Positions 16,092-25,986 are shown, counted from the first letter of the stretch. The stretch: DNA of 64,000 nucleotides from Bacilli bacterium (GCA_017432825.1 JAFRIJ010000004.1:1-64000), one strand, 5' to 3'. Program-made: numbers and translations. Notes: generated by a model from the letters alone, not told the origin.

Positions 16092-17165
16092 ATGAAAATA
16101 TTAAATGATCCCCTCTCGGTTAAGAGAGTGATCAAAAAGAATATATCTAAATATAAAATTGTAGCTATTTTAGTGTTTATAACACTATCAATTGCCATTA
16201 TAACTTATAATATTTGTGATATGAATCATAGACAACAAGTATTTAATAAGTTAGATGTAACATTTACTGAAGTAAAAGCTGTAGAGTATGGTACAGAAAA
16301 CTATGACCCAATAGATTTAGTTGAAAATGTACCATATGGTAAAATAGTAAAATATACTAATTATGTAGATACCAATTCAATAGGTACACAAAAACTTATG
16401 TTCGTAGTAGAAGATGAAAACGTAACTAAAGTAATTAATGTTGAAGTAGAAGTAGTAGATACAGAAAAACCAGAAATCTCTATGGAAGAAGAAACAATAT
16501 CTATTGAAGAAGGTAACGAATACGATATAAAAGAAAATATTAAATCAGTAGTTGATAAAGTTGACGGTGAACTAGAATATGTTGAAAATGAGACAGAAGA
16601 ACAAAAGTCTTATTATACAATAACTAGTGATTTAGATACTAATGTAGCAGGAAACTATACAGTTAGTGTTAAAGCCGTAGATAACAGCGGTAATATAAAC
16701 GAAAAGGTTTATAACATAAATGTTGTGGAAAAGCCAAAACCAGCACCAGTAGTATATTATAATGATAATATAAATAATAATGCTACTGCTTCTGTAGATA
16801 CATCTTCAGTAGTTTCAGCAGCTTATTCATTTGTAGGTTATTATTATACACCTGGTGGAGCAAGTCCAAGTACTGGATTTGACTGTAGCGGCTTTGTTCA
16901 ATATATTTATAGTTTATTCGGTAAAAGTGTAGGTAGAACAACTTATGATCAAGCATATGTAGGATCTGGTATATCAAGAGATAATATGGAACCAGGAGAT
17001 ATAATAGTATGGAGTGATAATGGATATTCTCCAACACACTCAACATTGTACGTAGGTAATGGTATGATGGTACATGCTGCTAACTCTAATGATGGAGTAA
17101 TAGTAAGTAGTGTAGATTCTTGGGAAAGATATGCTGGAAGAATAGTTGCAATTAGAAGGGTATAA
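16092..17165 (+). CDS. Secreted NlpC/P60 (C40) peptidoglycan hydrolase
   Basis: A 357-residue wall hydrolase. A membrane helix (residues about 22-40) anchors it. Residues about 55-225 form immunoglobulin-like repeats of the DUF5011 type (VEVVDTEKPEI, GNYTVSVKAVDNSGN). The C-terminal NlpC/P60 domain (about 240-357) has the catalytic Cys in FDCSGFVQYIY and His in PTHSTLYVG. It would cleave stem-peptide bonds, perhaps the D-Glu-diamino-acid link. ftsEX lies 3 kb away; FtsEX activates the P60 hydrolase CwlO in Bacillus, so a link is possible but unproven. Confidence 0.88.
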   Translation: MKILNDPLSVKRVIKKNISKYKIVAILVFITLSIAIITYNICDMNHRQQVFNKLDVTFTEVKAVEYGTENYDPIDLVENVPYGKIVKYTNYVDTNSIGTQKLMFVVEDENVTKVINVEVEVVDTEKPEISMEEETISIEEGNEYDIKENIKSVVDKVDGELEYVENETEEQKSYYTITSDLDTNVAGNYTVSVKAVDNSGNINEKVYNINVVEKPKPAPVVYYNDNINNNATASVDTSSVVSAAYSFVGYYYTPGGASPSTGFDCSGFVQYIYSLFGKSVGRTTYDQAYVGSGISRDNMEPGDIIVWSDNGYSPTHSTLYVGNGMMVHAANSNDGVIVSSVDSWERYAGRIVAIRRV

Positions 17166-17192
17166 CAATTAATTATTTAGAAAAAGTAAATT

Positions 17193-17226
17193 AAGAAAGT
17201 AACGTAAAGTTCTTTCTTTTTTTTTG
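17193..17226 (+). terminator. Rho-independent terminator
   Basis: AAGAAAG/CTTTCTT stem extended by AAC/GTT across a bulged T, followed by a long T-run. Confidence 0.8.
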
Positions 17227-17235
17227 ATAATAAGT

Positions 17236-17241
17236 TATAAT
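17236..17241 (+). promoter_or_regulatory. -10 element of prfB
   Basis: TATAAT 27 nt before the prfB ATG; no clear -35. Confidence 0.45.
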
Positions 17242-17267
17242 ATTAAATGTAAGTAAGGAGTGTTTAT

Positions 17268-18354
17268 ATGGAACAAAAAGAATTAACAATAGAATATATA
17301 AATATGAAAAACGATTTACAAGATATCAGGAGGTCTCTTTGACTTAGATAATAAAGAAATAGAATTAAACAAATTAAATGAGGAAACTAAGGTATCTAAT
17401 TTTTGGCAAGATAAAGATAACGCTAATGAAATAATAAATAGAATAAATGAATTAAATAAAATAATTACTCCTATTAATGAATTAAATAATACCATTAATA
17501 ATAATTTAGAATTATTAGAATCTAATGAATTAGATAATGATTTATTATTATTAATAGAAGAAGAATATAAAAACAATTTAAAAATAATAGAAGATTTAAA
17601 AATAGAAACATATTTATCAGGAGAATATGACTCTAATAATTGCATATTAGAAATACATGCCGGAGCCGGAGGAACAGAATCATGCGATTGGGTAAGTATG
17701 TTATATAGAATGTATACAAGATATTTAAATAAAAAAGGATATAAAATAGAATTAATAGATAAACAAGATGGTGAAGAAGCAGGAATAAAGAGTGTAATGA
17801 TAAAAGTTATTGGCCATAATGCATATGGATATCTAAAGAATGAAAAAGGAGTACATAGATTAGTAAGAATAAGTCCATTTGACGCTAATAAAAGAAGACA
17901 CACATCATTCGCTTCTGTAGAAATTACACCTGAAATAAATAAAGATATAGATGTAGTAATAAATGATAGTGATTTAAAAATAGATATTTATAGAAGTAGT
18001 GGGCCAGGAGGACAAGGTGTAAATACCACTGATAGTGCCGTAAGAGTAACACATTTACCTACTGGAATAGTAGTAACGTGCCAAAATGAAAGAAGTCAAA
18101 TTCAAAATAAAGAACACTGCTTGGAAATATTAAAAAGCAAATTATATGTTCTAGAATTAGAAAAAAAGAATAAAGAGTTATCTGATTTAAAACAGGGAAG
18201 AATGGCAAATGCCTTTGGATCTGGAAAAAGAAGTTATGTAATGTGTCCGTATACTAGAGTAGTGGATAATGACTCTAAATATGAAACAAGTAATGTAGAA
18301 GATGTATTAGATGGAAACCTAGATGACTTTATCATAAAAGGGTTAAGGAAGTGA
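17268..18354 (+). CDS. prfB: Peptide chain release factor 2 with programmed +1 frameshift
   Basis: Release factor 2 (361 residues after frameshifting) frees the peptide at UGA and UAA codons. The first 24 codons end at an in-frame TGA (17340-17342) in the context CTT-TGA-C, with an internal AGGAGG at 17328-17333. This is the classical autoregulatory site where low RF2 causes a +1 shift; reading resumes at 17341 with GAC TTA GAT. The SPF motif (VRISPFDANKRR) that reads UGA, and GGQ in SSGPGGQGVNTTDSAVR, are present. An intact site shows TGA is a real stop. YitT and ftsEX follow, as in Bacillus. Confidence 0.96.
17328..17343 (+). promoter_or_regulatory. RF2 programmed frameshift signal
   Basis: AGGAGG, TCT, CTT, TGA, C: a stimulatory Shine-Dalgarno element, slippery Leu codon and stop at the standard spacing. 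Confidence 0.95.
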
Positions 18355-18358
18355 TACT

Positions 18359-19267
18359 ATGGAGTTAAAATTCATAAGAAAGATAAGAGAGAAAAAGATT
18401 AATAAAATACTAGACCAAATAGATAAAAGAGATTTATTTAAAAGATATTCTCTATTACTATTAGGTTGTTTTATTGTAGCTTTTTCTTTTAATATCTTTT
18501 TTGATCAATATAATATAGTATGTTTTGGAATATCTGGGTTATCTCTAGTATTTAAGCAATTTGGAATACCTACTTATATATTTATTTTAGTAGGTAATGT
18601 TATATTACTAACAATAAGTCATTTTGCCTTAGGAAAGAAAAAGACCCAACACGCTATAGTTGGTAGTTTATTATACCCTTTATTAGTATATTTAACTAGT
18701 TTTTTAAAACCATATTTTTATTTTGAAAACATAGAATTATTAGTAATAGCAATATTTGGTGGAGTATTAACAGGATTAGGCTATGGATTAATATATAAAA
18801 CTAATTTTAATACAGGTGGAACAGATGTAATAACAGAAATAGTATCAAAATATACTAAAATTAGTTTAGGTAAAGCAACTTGGGTATCTGATGGATTAGT
18901 AGTATTATCTAGTCTAATAGTATTTTCCTGGGAAATAGTATTATATGGATTTTTAGTATTATATATAATAAGCTTTATGACTGATAAAGTAGTAATAGGT
19001 ATATCTCAAAGTAAAGCCTTCTATATTGTTACTCAAAAAGAAAGCGAGGTACGAGACTTCTTATTATCTATAGCAGATGGTGGAGTAACGATAATTAATG
19101 CAAGAGGAGGTTATACAAATGAGAAAGAATCACTATTATTAGGAGTAGTACCAACTAGACAGTATTTTTTAGTAAAAGAAGGACTAAAAACAATAGATAA
19201 TAAAATATTTTTCTTAGTATGTGACTCTTATGAAGTAAGTCCTAGGAGGAAACATCATGAAAAATAA
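18359..19267 (+). CDS. YitT-family membrane protein (copy 1)
   Basis: A 302-residue YitT-family protein with five to six membrane segments in residues about 28-215 and a C-terminal soluble DUF2179 domain (IVTQKESEVRDFLLSIADGGVTIINARGGYTNE). The GLGYGLIYKTNFNTGGTDVITEIVSKY loop is the family hallmark. Transport of an unknown solute is suspected for the family but not shown. It begins 4 nt after prfB and overlaps its paralogue by 11 nt. A YitT gene beside prfB is also found in Bacillus. Confidence 0.88.
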   Translation: MELKFIRKIREKKINKILDQIDKRDLFKRYSLLLLGCFIVAFSFNIFFDQYNIVCFGISGLSLVFKQFGIPTYIFILVGNVILLTISHFALGKKKTQHAIVGSLLYPLLVYLTSFLKPYFYFENIELLVIAIFGGVLTGLGYGLIYKTNFNTGGTDVITEIVSKYTKISLGKATWVSDGLVVLSSLIVFSWEIVLYGFLVLYIISFMTDKVVIGISQSKAFYIVTQKESEVRDFLLSIADGGVTIINARGGYTNEKESLLLGVVPTRQYFLVKEGLKTIDNKIFFLVCDSYEVSPRRKHHEK

Positions 19268-20117
19268 AATAGTTAAAGGATTAGAAAGAGATAGTTTCCT
19301 AAAAAAAGCAGCTTTATTTATATGGGGAGTATTACTTTATAGCATTTCATTTAGTTTATTCTTTTCAAACAATGATATAGTAACAGGAGGATCAACTGGA
19401 ATAGCCTTAATAATAAATGAAATATATAAAATAGATGTAAGTACCTTTGTATTTGTATTTTCAGTAATAGCGCTAATAATAGGCTTTTTCTTCTTAGGAT
19501 TAGAAAATACACTTAAAACAATAAGCGGAGTATTAATATTACCAATATTTTTAAAATTTACTAGCATATTTCCCAGATATATTGACTTAAGCAACTTACC
19601 AATGTTTATGATTATATTATTAGGTGGAATAATAATGGGCCTTGGTAATGGAATTATTTTAAGAAGTGGATATTCTGTAGGAGGATTTCAAACAATATAT
19701 CAAATCCTATATAAGTGTTTTTATATATCGATAGGTAAATCAACACTAATATTAAATGGTATATTAGTATTAATAAGTTCATTTATATTTGGATGGGATA
19801 AAGCATTATATGCCATATTAGGATTATTTATAGCGTCTAAAGTAACTGATAAAGTAATGCTAGAAACATCTATTTCAAAATCATTCTTTATAATTACAGA
19901 TAAATATAAAGAAATAAATGACTATATTATTACAATATTAGGAAGAAGCGCTACGATAGTAAATGCAACAGGAGGTTATAGCAATAGTAAAAAGAAAATA
20001 CTATTATGTGTTATGCCAACTAGACAATACTTTTTAGCAAAACAAACAATTCAAGAAATAGATGAAAATGCCTTCTTTTTAATAACAGATACATATGAAA
20101 TATATGGTGGAGTATAA
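19257..20117 (+). CDS. YitT-family membrane protein (copy 2)
   Basis: A 286-residue paralogue of the preceding gene with the same order: membrane part, a GLGNGIILRSGYSVGGFQTIYQI loop, and a C-terminal DUF2179 domain ending near CVMPTRQYFLAKQ. The glycine-rich loop differs from copy 1 (SVGGFQ instead of NTGGTD), so the two have probably diverged in specificity. It starts at ATG after AGGAGG inside the end of copy 1, and the two may act as a pair. Confidence 0.87.
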   Translation: MKNKIVKGLERDSFLKKAALFIWGVLLYSISFSLFFSNNDIVTGGSTGIALIINEIYKIDVSTFVFVFSVIALIIGFFFLGLENTLKTISGVLILPIFLKFTSIFPRYIDLSNLPMFMIILLGGIIMGLGNGIILRSGYSVGGFQTIYQILYKCFYISIGKSTLILNGILVLISSFIFGWDKALYAILGLFIASKVTDKVMLETSISKSFFIITDKYKEINDYIITILGRSATIVNATGGYSNSKKKILLCVMPTRQYFLAKQTIQEIDENAFFLITDTYEIYGGV

Positions 20118-20143
20118 AAATAGTTTTAAAAAGAAACTTAATA

Positions 20144-20152
20144 TGCTATAAT
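20144..20152 (+). promoter_or_regulatory. Extended -10 promoter of ftsEX
   Basis: TGCTATAAT 29 nt before ftsE. Confidence 0.6.
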
Positions 20153-20180
20153 ATTTAATAGCAGTAAAGGTGGAATATAG

Positions 20181-20876
20181 ATGGAATTAATAAGAATAGA
20201 AAATGTACAAAAAACATATAAAAATGGAGTAGTAGCCCTATATGATTTTAATTTAACCATAAAAAAAGGTGAATTTGTCTTTGTAATTGGAGCTTCAGGT
20301 TCTGGTAAGTCAACATTAATAAAAATGCTTTATAGAGAAGAAAAACCAGAAAAAGGTTCTATTATTATAGGTGGAATAAATGTAGCTAAACTTAAAAATA
20401 GAAAAGTATATATATTAAGAAGAAAAATAGGAGTAGTATTCCAAGATTTTAAATTATTACCAAAATTAACTGTATTTGAAAATGTAGCCTTTGCTCTAGA
20501 ATTATTTGGATATGATAAACAATCAATTCAAAGAAGAGTAATAGAAGTCTTAGATTTAGTTGGATTAAAAAATAAAATAAGACAATATCCAGACCAATTA
20601 TCTGGAGGAGAACAACAAAGAGTAGTAATAGCAAGAGCTATAGCAAATAATCCCAAATTATTAATATGTGATGAACCAACTGGAAACTTGGATCCAGACA
20701 CATCAATGGAAATAATGCACGTATTAGAAAACATAAATAGATTAGGAACAACCATTATAATGGCAACTCATGATAGAGAAATAGTTAATAAGTTACAAAA
20801 AAGAGTTATATTGATTGAGCAAGGAAGATTAAAGAAAGATTTTGAGAAAGGAACATATTATAATGAGAGGTATTAG
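20181..20876 (+). CDS. ftsE: Cell-division ATP-binding protein FtsE
   Basis: A 231-residue ABC ATPase of the FtsEX complex, which links ATP hydrolysis at the membrane to activation of wall hydrolases during division or elongation. Walker A GASGSGKST, the Q-loop VFQDFKLLPKLTVFENV typical of FtsE, signature LSGGEQQRV, Walker B LLICDEPTGNLD and switch His in ATHD are all present. It overlaps ftsX by 14 nt. Confidence 0.95.
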   Translation: MELIRIENVQKTYKNGVVALYDFNLTIKKGEFVFVIGASGSGKSTLIKMLYREEKPEKGSIIIGGINVAKLKNRKVYILRRKIGVVFQDFKLLPKLTVFENVAFALELFGYDKQSIQRRVIEVLDLVGLKNKIRQYPDQLSGGEQQRVVIARAIANNPKLLICDEPTGNLDPDTSMEIMHVLENINRLGTTIIMATHDREIVNKLQKRVILIEQGRLKKDFEKGTYYNERY

Positions 20877-21765
20877 AACGATAAGAAGGTATTTTAGAGA
20901 TGCCGCTAAAAGTGTTGTAAGAAACTTTTCACTATCACTAGCTTCCATTTCTTGTATAACAATAACTCTAATAGTAGTAGCATTCTCAATAGTACTATCA
21001 TATAATGTAGAAAACTTTGCCGAATCAATAAGAAAAGACGTAACTATAATAATATTCCTAGATAGTGATGCCACCACAGAAGATGCATCTAGAATAGAAA
21101 AAGAAATAAAATCCACAGGTAATGTGGAAAAGCTAACATTTAAAAGCAAAAAACAACAAGCAGAAGAAACAGCCAATGAAAATGAAATATTTAAAACAAT
21201 AATAAACGAATGGACTGATGAAACAAATCCATTATTAGATAGTTTTGAATTAAAAGTAAAAGATGTTGAAATTATAAAAAATACTGCCAATAAGATAAAA
21301 GAAATAAAAAAAGTAAATACAGTAAGCTATGGTGAAGAATTAGTAGACAAACTAATAACTATATTTAATGTTGTTAAAAAAATATCTATAGCAGCTGTAG
21401 TAGCTTTAATAGTAGTAACTGCCTTCCTAATAACGAATACAATTAAACTAGCAATATATGCTAGAAAAAGAGAAATAGAGATAATGAGATTAGTAGGAGC
21501 ATCTAATCTATCAATAAAAATACCATTTGTTATAGAAGGATTATTTTTAGGATTGTTAGGTTCTATAGTACCAGTATTAATAACAATATATGGTTATATA
21601 GGATTATATGATTTCTTTGGAGGTAAGCTATTTAATTCAGCTTTAGCAAAACTAATAACGCCAAATCCATTTATATATCTATCATCACTATTATTAGTAA
21701 TAATAGGAATATTAGTAGGTATGTTTGGTTCATGGCAAGCAGTAAGAAAGTATCTAAAAATATAA
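20863..21765 (+). CDS. ftsX: Cell-division permease-like protein FtsX
   Basis: A 300-residue FtsX. It has a first membrane helix at residues about 21-43, an extracellular loop of about 120 residues (DVTIIIFLDSDATTEDASRIE onward) that would contact the hydrolase, and three C-terminal helices with the coupling segment RKREIEIMRLVGASNLSIKIPFVIEG. The ATG at 20863 after AAAGGA is chosen over the TTG at 20842 because it starts directly with RTIRRYFRDA, the normal FtsX beginning. Confidence 0.94.
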   Translation: MRGIRTIRRYFRDAAKSVVRNFSLSLASISCITITLIVVAFSIVLSYNVENFAESIRKDVTIIIFLDSDATTEDASRIEKEIKSTGNVEKLTFKSKKQQAEETANENEIFKTIINEWTDETNPLLDSFELKVKDVEIIKNTANKIKEIKKVNTVSYGEELVDKLITIFNVVKKISIAAVVALIVVTAFLITNTIKLAIYARKREIEIMRLVGASNLSIKIPFVIEGLFLGLLGSIVPVLITIYGYIGLYDFFGGKLFNSALAKLITPNPFIYLSSLLLVIIGILVGMFGSWQAVRKYLKI

Positions 21766-21791
21766 GGAGAATATTTAATTATTCTCCTTAT
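21762..21791. terminator. Bidirectional terminator
   Basis: Perfect 12-bp stem ATAAGGAGAATA/TATTCTCCTTAT with a TTTAAT loop between ftsX and the convergent small gene. The stop codon of the minus-strand gene lies in the loop. Confidence 0.8.
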
Positions 21792-22032
21792 ATTTTAAAT
21801 AAATATTTAATAATTTATTAAAATTATCTTTACTTAATATTAAAGAAGCATCCTTTATAATGGAATCAATGTCTAAATAACCATTAAAGTATTTATCATG
21901 ATTATCTTTAATATAATTAAATACACTAGATGCTTCGTTATCATTTAGAGTAATATTATATTTATTAGCAATTTTTTTAACATCTAATAAAGATAAATTT
22001 TTAATATATATTTTTAATAAATTTTGATTCAT
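21775..22032 (-). CDS. Small DUF2624-like protein
   Basis: An 85-residue helical protein. The pattern LSLLDVKKIANKYNITLNDNEASSVFNYIKDN followed by ILSKDNFNKLLNIYLKYKEN resembles the DUF2624 family (Bacillus YqfT), whose function is unknown. The start at 22032 follows TGGTGAT; a longer reading from 22086 lacks a ribosome site. It is convergent with ftsX across a shared terminator. The assignment is by pattern only. Confidence 0.55.
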   Translation of the reverse strand: MNQNLLKIYIKNLSLLDVKKIANKYNITLNDNEASSVFNYIKDNHDKYFNGYLDIDSIIKDASLILSKDNFNKLLNIYLKYKENN

Positions 22033-22106
22033 ATTAATCACCATTATATTATATGAATTACTTCTATAAAACAACAATATTTTCAATTGAATTTAATATA
22101 TATTTT

Positions 22107-22115
22107 TGTTATAAT
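22107..22115 (+). promoter_or_regulatory. Extended -10 promoter
   Basis: TGTTATAAT 25 nt before the penicillin-binding protein gene. Confidence 0.6.
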
Positions 22116-22140
22116 AAAATTAATTTGAAAGGAGGATAAC

Positions 22141-24390
22141 ATGACAAAAGAAAAGAAAATTAAATTAAAAGGATCAAGTTTTTTTGATAAAAGAAAACCC
22201 ATAAATAAAACTAGAAAAGTTAAAAATAATAAAGTAAAAATTGATAAATTATCCTCCAAAAAACCAATAAATAAAATATCTAAACCCAAAAATAATAAAG
22301 GAAATACCTATAAGAACACAAGACCATTAAATAACGCTAATAAAAACCAAACTAAAATAAGATATTTACCAGACATAATAGAAAAAAGATATGTATTAAT
22401 TATCATAGTAACTTTTTTAGCATTTACTTCCATTGGAATTAGATTAGCTAAATTACAAGTAATTGAAACAGAAGAATATAGTAAAAAATTAGTAGAAGCA
22501 ACAGAAACTATAATAGAAGGACCATCTACTCCTAGGGGAAGAATATATGATAGAAATCATAAATTATTAGTAGATAATAAAGCTGTAAAAACAATTTATT
22601 ATAAAAAGGAAGATAATATAACTACAAAAGAAGAAATAGAACTAGCATATAAAGTAGGAGATTTAATAAATGTTGATTATAGTAAACTATCAGAGAGAAT
22701 GCTTAAAACATTTTGGTATAAAAATAATAAAGAAAAAGCAGAAGCAAAAATAACGGAAAAAGAAAGAAAAAAATACCAAGAAAGAAAATTAACTGATGAT
22801 GATATAAATAGTATGATATATGAAAGAATAACTAAAGAAGATTTATCTATATATGAAGAAAAAGATAAAAAAGCAGCTTATATCTATTATTTAATGAATA
22901 AAGGATATTCATATGCCGAAAAAATAATTAAGAATAAAGAGGTAACAGATGAAGAATACGCTAAAATTTCTGAAAATATTGATTCATTAAAAGGATTTAA
23001 TACTAAACTAGATTGGGAAAGAATATATTTGTATAATAATTACTTTAGAGCAATATTTGGTAACGTATCATCATCATCTCAAGGAATACCAGCAGAATTA
23101 GCAGAAACGTATTTAAAAAATGGTTATAGTATGGATGACAGAGTAGGAATAAGTTACCTAGAATATCAATATGAAAAATATTTAAAAGGTACTAAAGCAA
23201 AATATAAAATAAAAAATGGCAATTATGAATTATTAAGTGACGGATCAAGAGGAAACGATTTAGTACTTACAATTGATATAGATTTACAAATATATTTAGA
23301 AGACTTACTAGCAAGAGAAGTATTAGAAACAAAATACGAAATAAATACTCAATACTATGATCATAGCTTTGCAATAATATCAGATCCTAGAACAGGAGAA
23401 ATATTAGCAATGGCTGGAAAACAGGTTAAAAGAGATAATAACGGGGAATATTATGTAGTTGATTATACACCAGGAATAATTACTATGTCTGTAACCCCAG
23501 GATCTATTGTAAAAGGAGCGTCTATGTTAGTTGGATATAAATATGGAGCAATATCCATAGGAGAATATCAAGTAGATGAATGCATAAAAATTAAAGCAAC
23601 ACCAGAAAAATGTTCTTGGAGAACTATGGGCTATATAAATGATATTTATGCCCTAGCATTTTCTTCAAACGTATATCAATACAAAACAGCAATAAAAGTA
23701 GGAAGAGGAGTATATCGCTATGATGAAAGTTTATCATTAGACGAAAGTGCTTTTACAAAATATAGAGATATGTATGCATCATTTGGTTTGGGAGTTAAAA
23801 CAGAAATTGATCTCCCAAGTGAAGGACATGGATATAAAGGAAATTCTAAACTACCAGGACATTTACTAGATTTTTCTATAGGACAATATGATACATATAC
23901 ACCAATAGAAATATCTCAATACATAAATACTCTTGCTAATGGAGGAACGAGATTAAGACCATTTTTATTAAAAGAAATATATGATTCTAAAGATGAAAAA
24001 ACACAAAATTTTAAAAATAAAATATATACCACAGAAGTAACAAAGTTAAATACAGTGGATGTAGAAAAACAATATATAGATAGAGTAAGAGATGGATTTA
24101 GAGCTGTTATAGAATATGGATTAGGAACAACATATATGGGAGATTATCAATATATAGGAGCAGGAAAAACAGGTACTAGTCAAAGTTTCATTGATACAAA
24201 TGGAGATGGAAAAGTGGATACAGAAACAATATCAACAAGCTTCATTGGATATGCTCCATACGATAATCCAAGGATGAGTGTAGTAGTAGTTAGTCCAGAT
24301 GTAGCAGTATCTACAGCAGAACAAACAAGTACTATAAATAAAAGAATATCTTCACAAATTATAAATAAATACTTTGAAATTTACCAATAG
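22141..24390 (+). CDS. Penicillin-binding protein 2-like class B transpeptidase
   Basis: A 749-residue class B PBP that cross-links peptidoglycan. It has a very Lys/Asn-rich cytoplasmic tail of about 80 residues, one membrane helix (about 84-104), a dimerisation domain starting at EGPSTPRGRIYDRN, and a transpeptidase domain. The active-site triad is SIVK (Ser455), SSN (508-510) and KTG (676-678). The long insertion of about residues 180-290 and absence of PASTA domains point to the PBP2/RodA-type elongation group. The basic tail is longer than usual. Confidence 0.92.
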   Translation: MTKEKKIKLKGSSFFDKRKPINKTRKVKNNKVKIDKLSSKKPINKISKPKNNKGNTYKNTRPLNNANKNQTKIRYLPDIIEKRYVLIIIVTFLAFTSIGIRLAKLQVIETEEYSKKLVEATETIIEGPSTPRGRIYDRNHKLLVDNKAVKTIYYKKEDNITTKEEIELAYKVGDLINVDYSKLSERMLKTFWYKNNKEKAEAKITEKERKKYQERKLTDDDINSMIYERITKEDLSIYEEKDKKAAYIYYLMNKGYSYAEKIIKNKEVTDEEYAKISENIDSLKGFNTKLDWERIYLYNNYFRAIFGNVSSSSQGIPAELAETYLKNGYSMDDRVGISYLEYQYEKYLKGTKAKYKIKNGNYELLSDGSRGNDLVLTIDIDLQIYLEDLLAREVLETKYEINTQYYDHSFAIISDPRTGEILAMAGKQVKRDNNGEYYVVDYTPGIITMSVTPGSIVKGASMLVGYKYGAISIGEYQVDECIKIKATPEKCSWRTMGYINDIYALAFSSNVYQYKTAIKVGRGVYRYDESLSLDESAFTKYRDMYASFGLGVKTEIDLPSEGHGYKGNSKLPGHLLDFSIGQYDTYTPIEISQYINTLANGGTRLRPFLLKEIYDSKDEKTQNFKNKIYTTEVTKLNTVDVEKQYIDRVRDGFRAVIEYGLGTTYMGDYQYIGAGKTGTSQSFIDTNGDGKVDTETISTSFIGYAPYDNPRMSVVVVSPDVAVSTAEQTSTINKRISSQIINKYFEIYQ

Positions 24391-24392
24391 TA

Positions 24393-24401
24393 TGTTATAA
24401 T
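24393..24401 (+). promoter_or_regulatory. Extended -10 promoter touching the upstream stop codon
   Basis: TGTTATAAT begins 2 nt after the TAG of the PBP gene and serves rpmG. Confidence 0.6.
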
Positions 24402-24432
24402 ACCTACATATGTGCTTAAAAGGAGGGAAATT

Positions 24433-24606
24433 ATGGCTAAAAAAACAGAAAATAGAGTTTTAGTTACATTAACTTGTAGTGAGTGTAAAAAACCTAATTA
24501 TAGAGTAAGTAAAAATACAAAAAACACTGCTGACAAATTAGTATTAAATAAGTATTGTCCAGAGTGTCGTAAAACAACAGAACATAAAGAAACAAAAACA
24601 AAATAA
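24433..24606 (+). CDS. rpmG: 50S ribosomal protein L33
   Basis: A 57-residue ribosomal protein L33 of the zinc-binding (C+) type: [14 protein letters not shown] and [13 protein letters not shown] carry the two CxxC pairs. The ATG at 24433 after AGGAGG gives the canonical MAKKTENRV start. It is followed by efp in the same transcription unit. Confidence 0.95.
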   Translation: MAKKTENRVLVTLTCSECKKPNYRVSKNTKNTADKLVLNKYCPECRKTTEHKETKTK

Positions 24607-24623
24607 TTTAAGGAAGTGAAATT

Positions 24624-25181
24624 ATGATAAACGTTAATGACTTCAAAACAGGATTAACAATTAATTATGATGGAAATATCTATCAAGTATTAGAATTTAA
24701 TCATGTAAAACCAGGAAAAGGTGCCGCAATAGTAAAAGCAAAACTTAAAAATTTAAGAACTGGATCTATTGCAGAATATTCTTTCGGTGCAGGAACTAAA
24801 GTTCCAACAGCACATATAAATAAACAATTAATGCAATATCTATATTCAACAGGTTCAACATATAGTTTTATGAATATGGAAACATATGAACAAATAGATA
24901 TAGATGAATCTAGCATTTCTAACGAAGTAAAATTCTTAAAAGAAGGATTAGAAGTATATGTAACATTTTTTGAAGCAGAAATGTTAGGATTAGAATTACC
25001 AGAAAAAATAGATTATAAAATTACGAGTACAGAACCTGCTATTAAAGGTAATACTGCAACAAATGCAACAAAAGATGCCATAATAGAAACAGGATTACTT
25101 GTTAAAGTTCCATTATTTATTGATGAAGGTGAAGAAATAATAGTATCAACAAAAGATGGAAAATATGTATCTAGAAAATAA
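24624..25181 (+). CDS. efp: Translation elongation factor P
   Basis: A 185-residue EF-P that relieves ribosome stalling at consecutive prolines. The KPGKGAA loop carries the tip lysine, and the three-domain order (N-terminal KOW-like, central OB, C-terminal OB ending in GEEIIVSTKDGKYVSRK) and full length match the family. The genes for EpmA-type modification are not in the window. It is co-directional with rpmG, yceD and rpmF. Confidence 0.95.
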   Translation: MINVNDFKTGLTINYDGNIYQVLEFNHVKPGKGAAIVKAKLKNLRTGSIAEYSFGAGTKVPTAHINKQLMQYLYSTGSTYSFMNMETYEQIDIDESSISNEVKFLKEGLEVYVTFFEAEMLGLELPEKIDYKITSTEPAIKGNTATNATKDAIIETGLLVKVPLFIDEGEEIIVSTKDGKYVSRK

Positions 25182-25196
25182 CTAAATGGTGATAAA

Positions 25197-25709
25197 ATGA
25201 TAATTGATTTAACTAGTTTAATTACTAATTCAAAATCACAAATTACATTTGATATAGACGTAAGTTTTGCTGATGAATTATTAAATGATACAAATATAAA
25301 AAAAATAAATAATTCTAAATTTATTGGAAAAATAAAAAAATTATATTCAGATGAATTTGAAATATCAGGTATATTATCGGGAACAATGATATTACCAGAT
25401 GATATTACACTAGAAGATACAAAATATAATTTTAATACTGAAATAGAAGAAAAGTTTATTGAAAATGACACAAGTATAGATAATAATTTAAAGATTATTC
25501 AAAATAAACTTGATATTACAGATTTTTTATGGCAAAATATATTAGTGGAAATTCCCATGAAAATTGTAAATAAAAAAAATGAAAATTTAACAATACAAGG
25601 AAATGGATGGAGACTAACAACTGAAGAAGAATTGAACAAAGAAAGAGAAAGTAATAATTCTCCATTTAAAGACCTTTTAGAGAAATTCCCAAAAGGAAGG
25701 AGTGAATAA
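25197..25709 (+). CDS. YceD/DUF177 protein
   Basis: A 170-residue DUF177 (YceD) protein. The family is nearly always encoded directly before rpmF and is implicated in ribosomal RNA accumulation; that order is kept here with a 2-nt gap. Visible elements are [18 protein letters not shown] in the middle and a C-terminal helix region ending [12 protein letters not shown], both typical. The two zinc-type cysteines of some members are absent. Confidence 0.87.
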   Translation: MIIDLTSLITNSKSQITFDIDVSFADELLNDTNIKKINNSKFIGKIKKLYSDEFEISGILSGTMILPDDITLEDTKYNFNTEIEEKFIENDTSIDNNLKIIQNKLDITDFLWQNILVEIPMKIVNKKNENLTIQGNGWRLTTEEELNKERESNNSPFKDLLEKFPKGRSE

Positions 25710-25711
25710 TA

Positions 25712-25891
25712 ATGGCAGTTCCATTTAGAAAAGTAAGTAAAACAAGTAAAAGAATGAGAAGAACTCATTACAAAGTAAAAGCTAATGGTTTAGTAAAATG
25801 TTCAAACTGTGGAGAAATGATTAGATCTCACAGAGCATGTCCAAAATGTGGATATTACAAAGGTGAACAAGTTACAAAAGTATCTGAATAA
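25712..25891 (+). CDS. rpmF: 50S ribosomal protein L32
   Basis: A 59-residue ribosomal protein L32. [21 protein letters not shown] is the classic start, and [22 protein letters not shown] carries two CxxC zinc pairs. An AAGGAGTG site lies 10 nt before the ATG. A terminator begins in its stop codon, closing the rpmG-efp-yceD-rpmF run. Confidence 0.95.
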   Translation: MAVPFRKVSKTSKRMRRTHYKVKANGLVKCSNCGEMIRSHRACPKCGYYKGEQVTKVSE

Positions 25892-25910
25892 GTCCGTATG
25901 GGCTTTTTTT
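25890..25910 (+). terminator. Rho-independent terminator
   Basis: AAGTCC/GGGCTT stem (one wobble pair) with a GTAT loop and seven T. Confidence 0.85.
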
Positions 25911-25986
25911 GTTTACGTTAAGTGAAAAAAATAGCTAAATATAGAAAAAATATTGTATTAAAAATAAAATTATGTTAGAATTGTAG

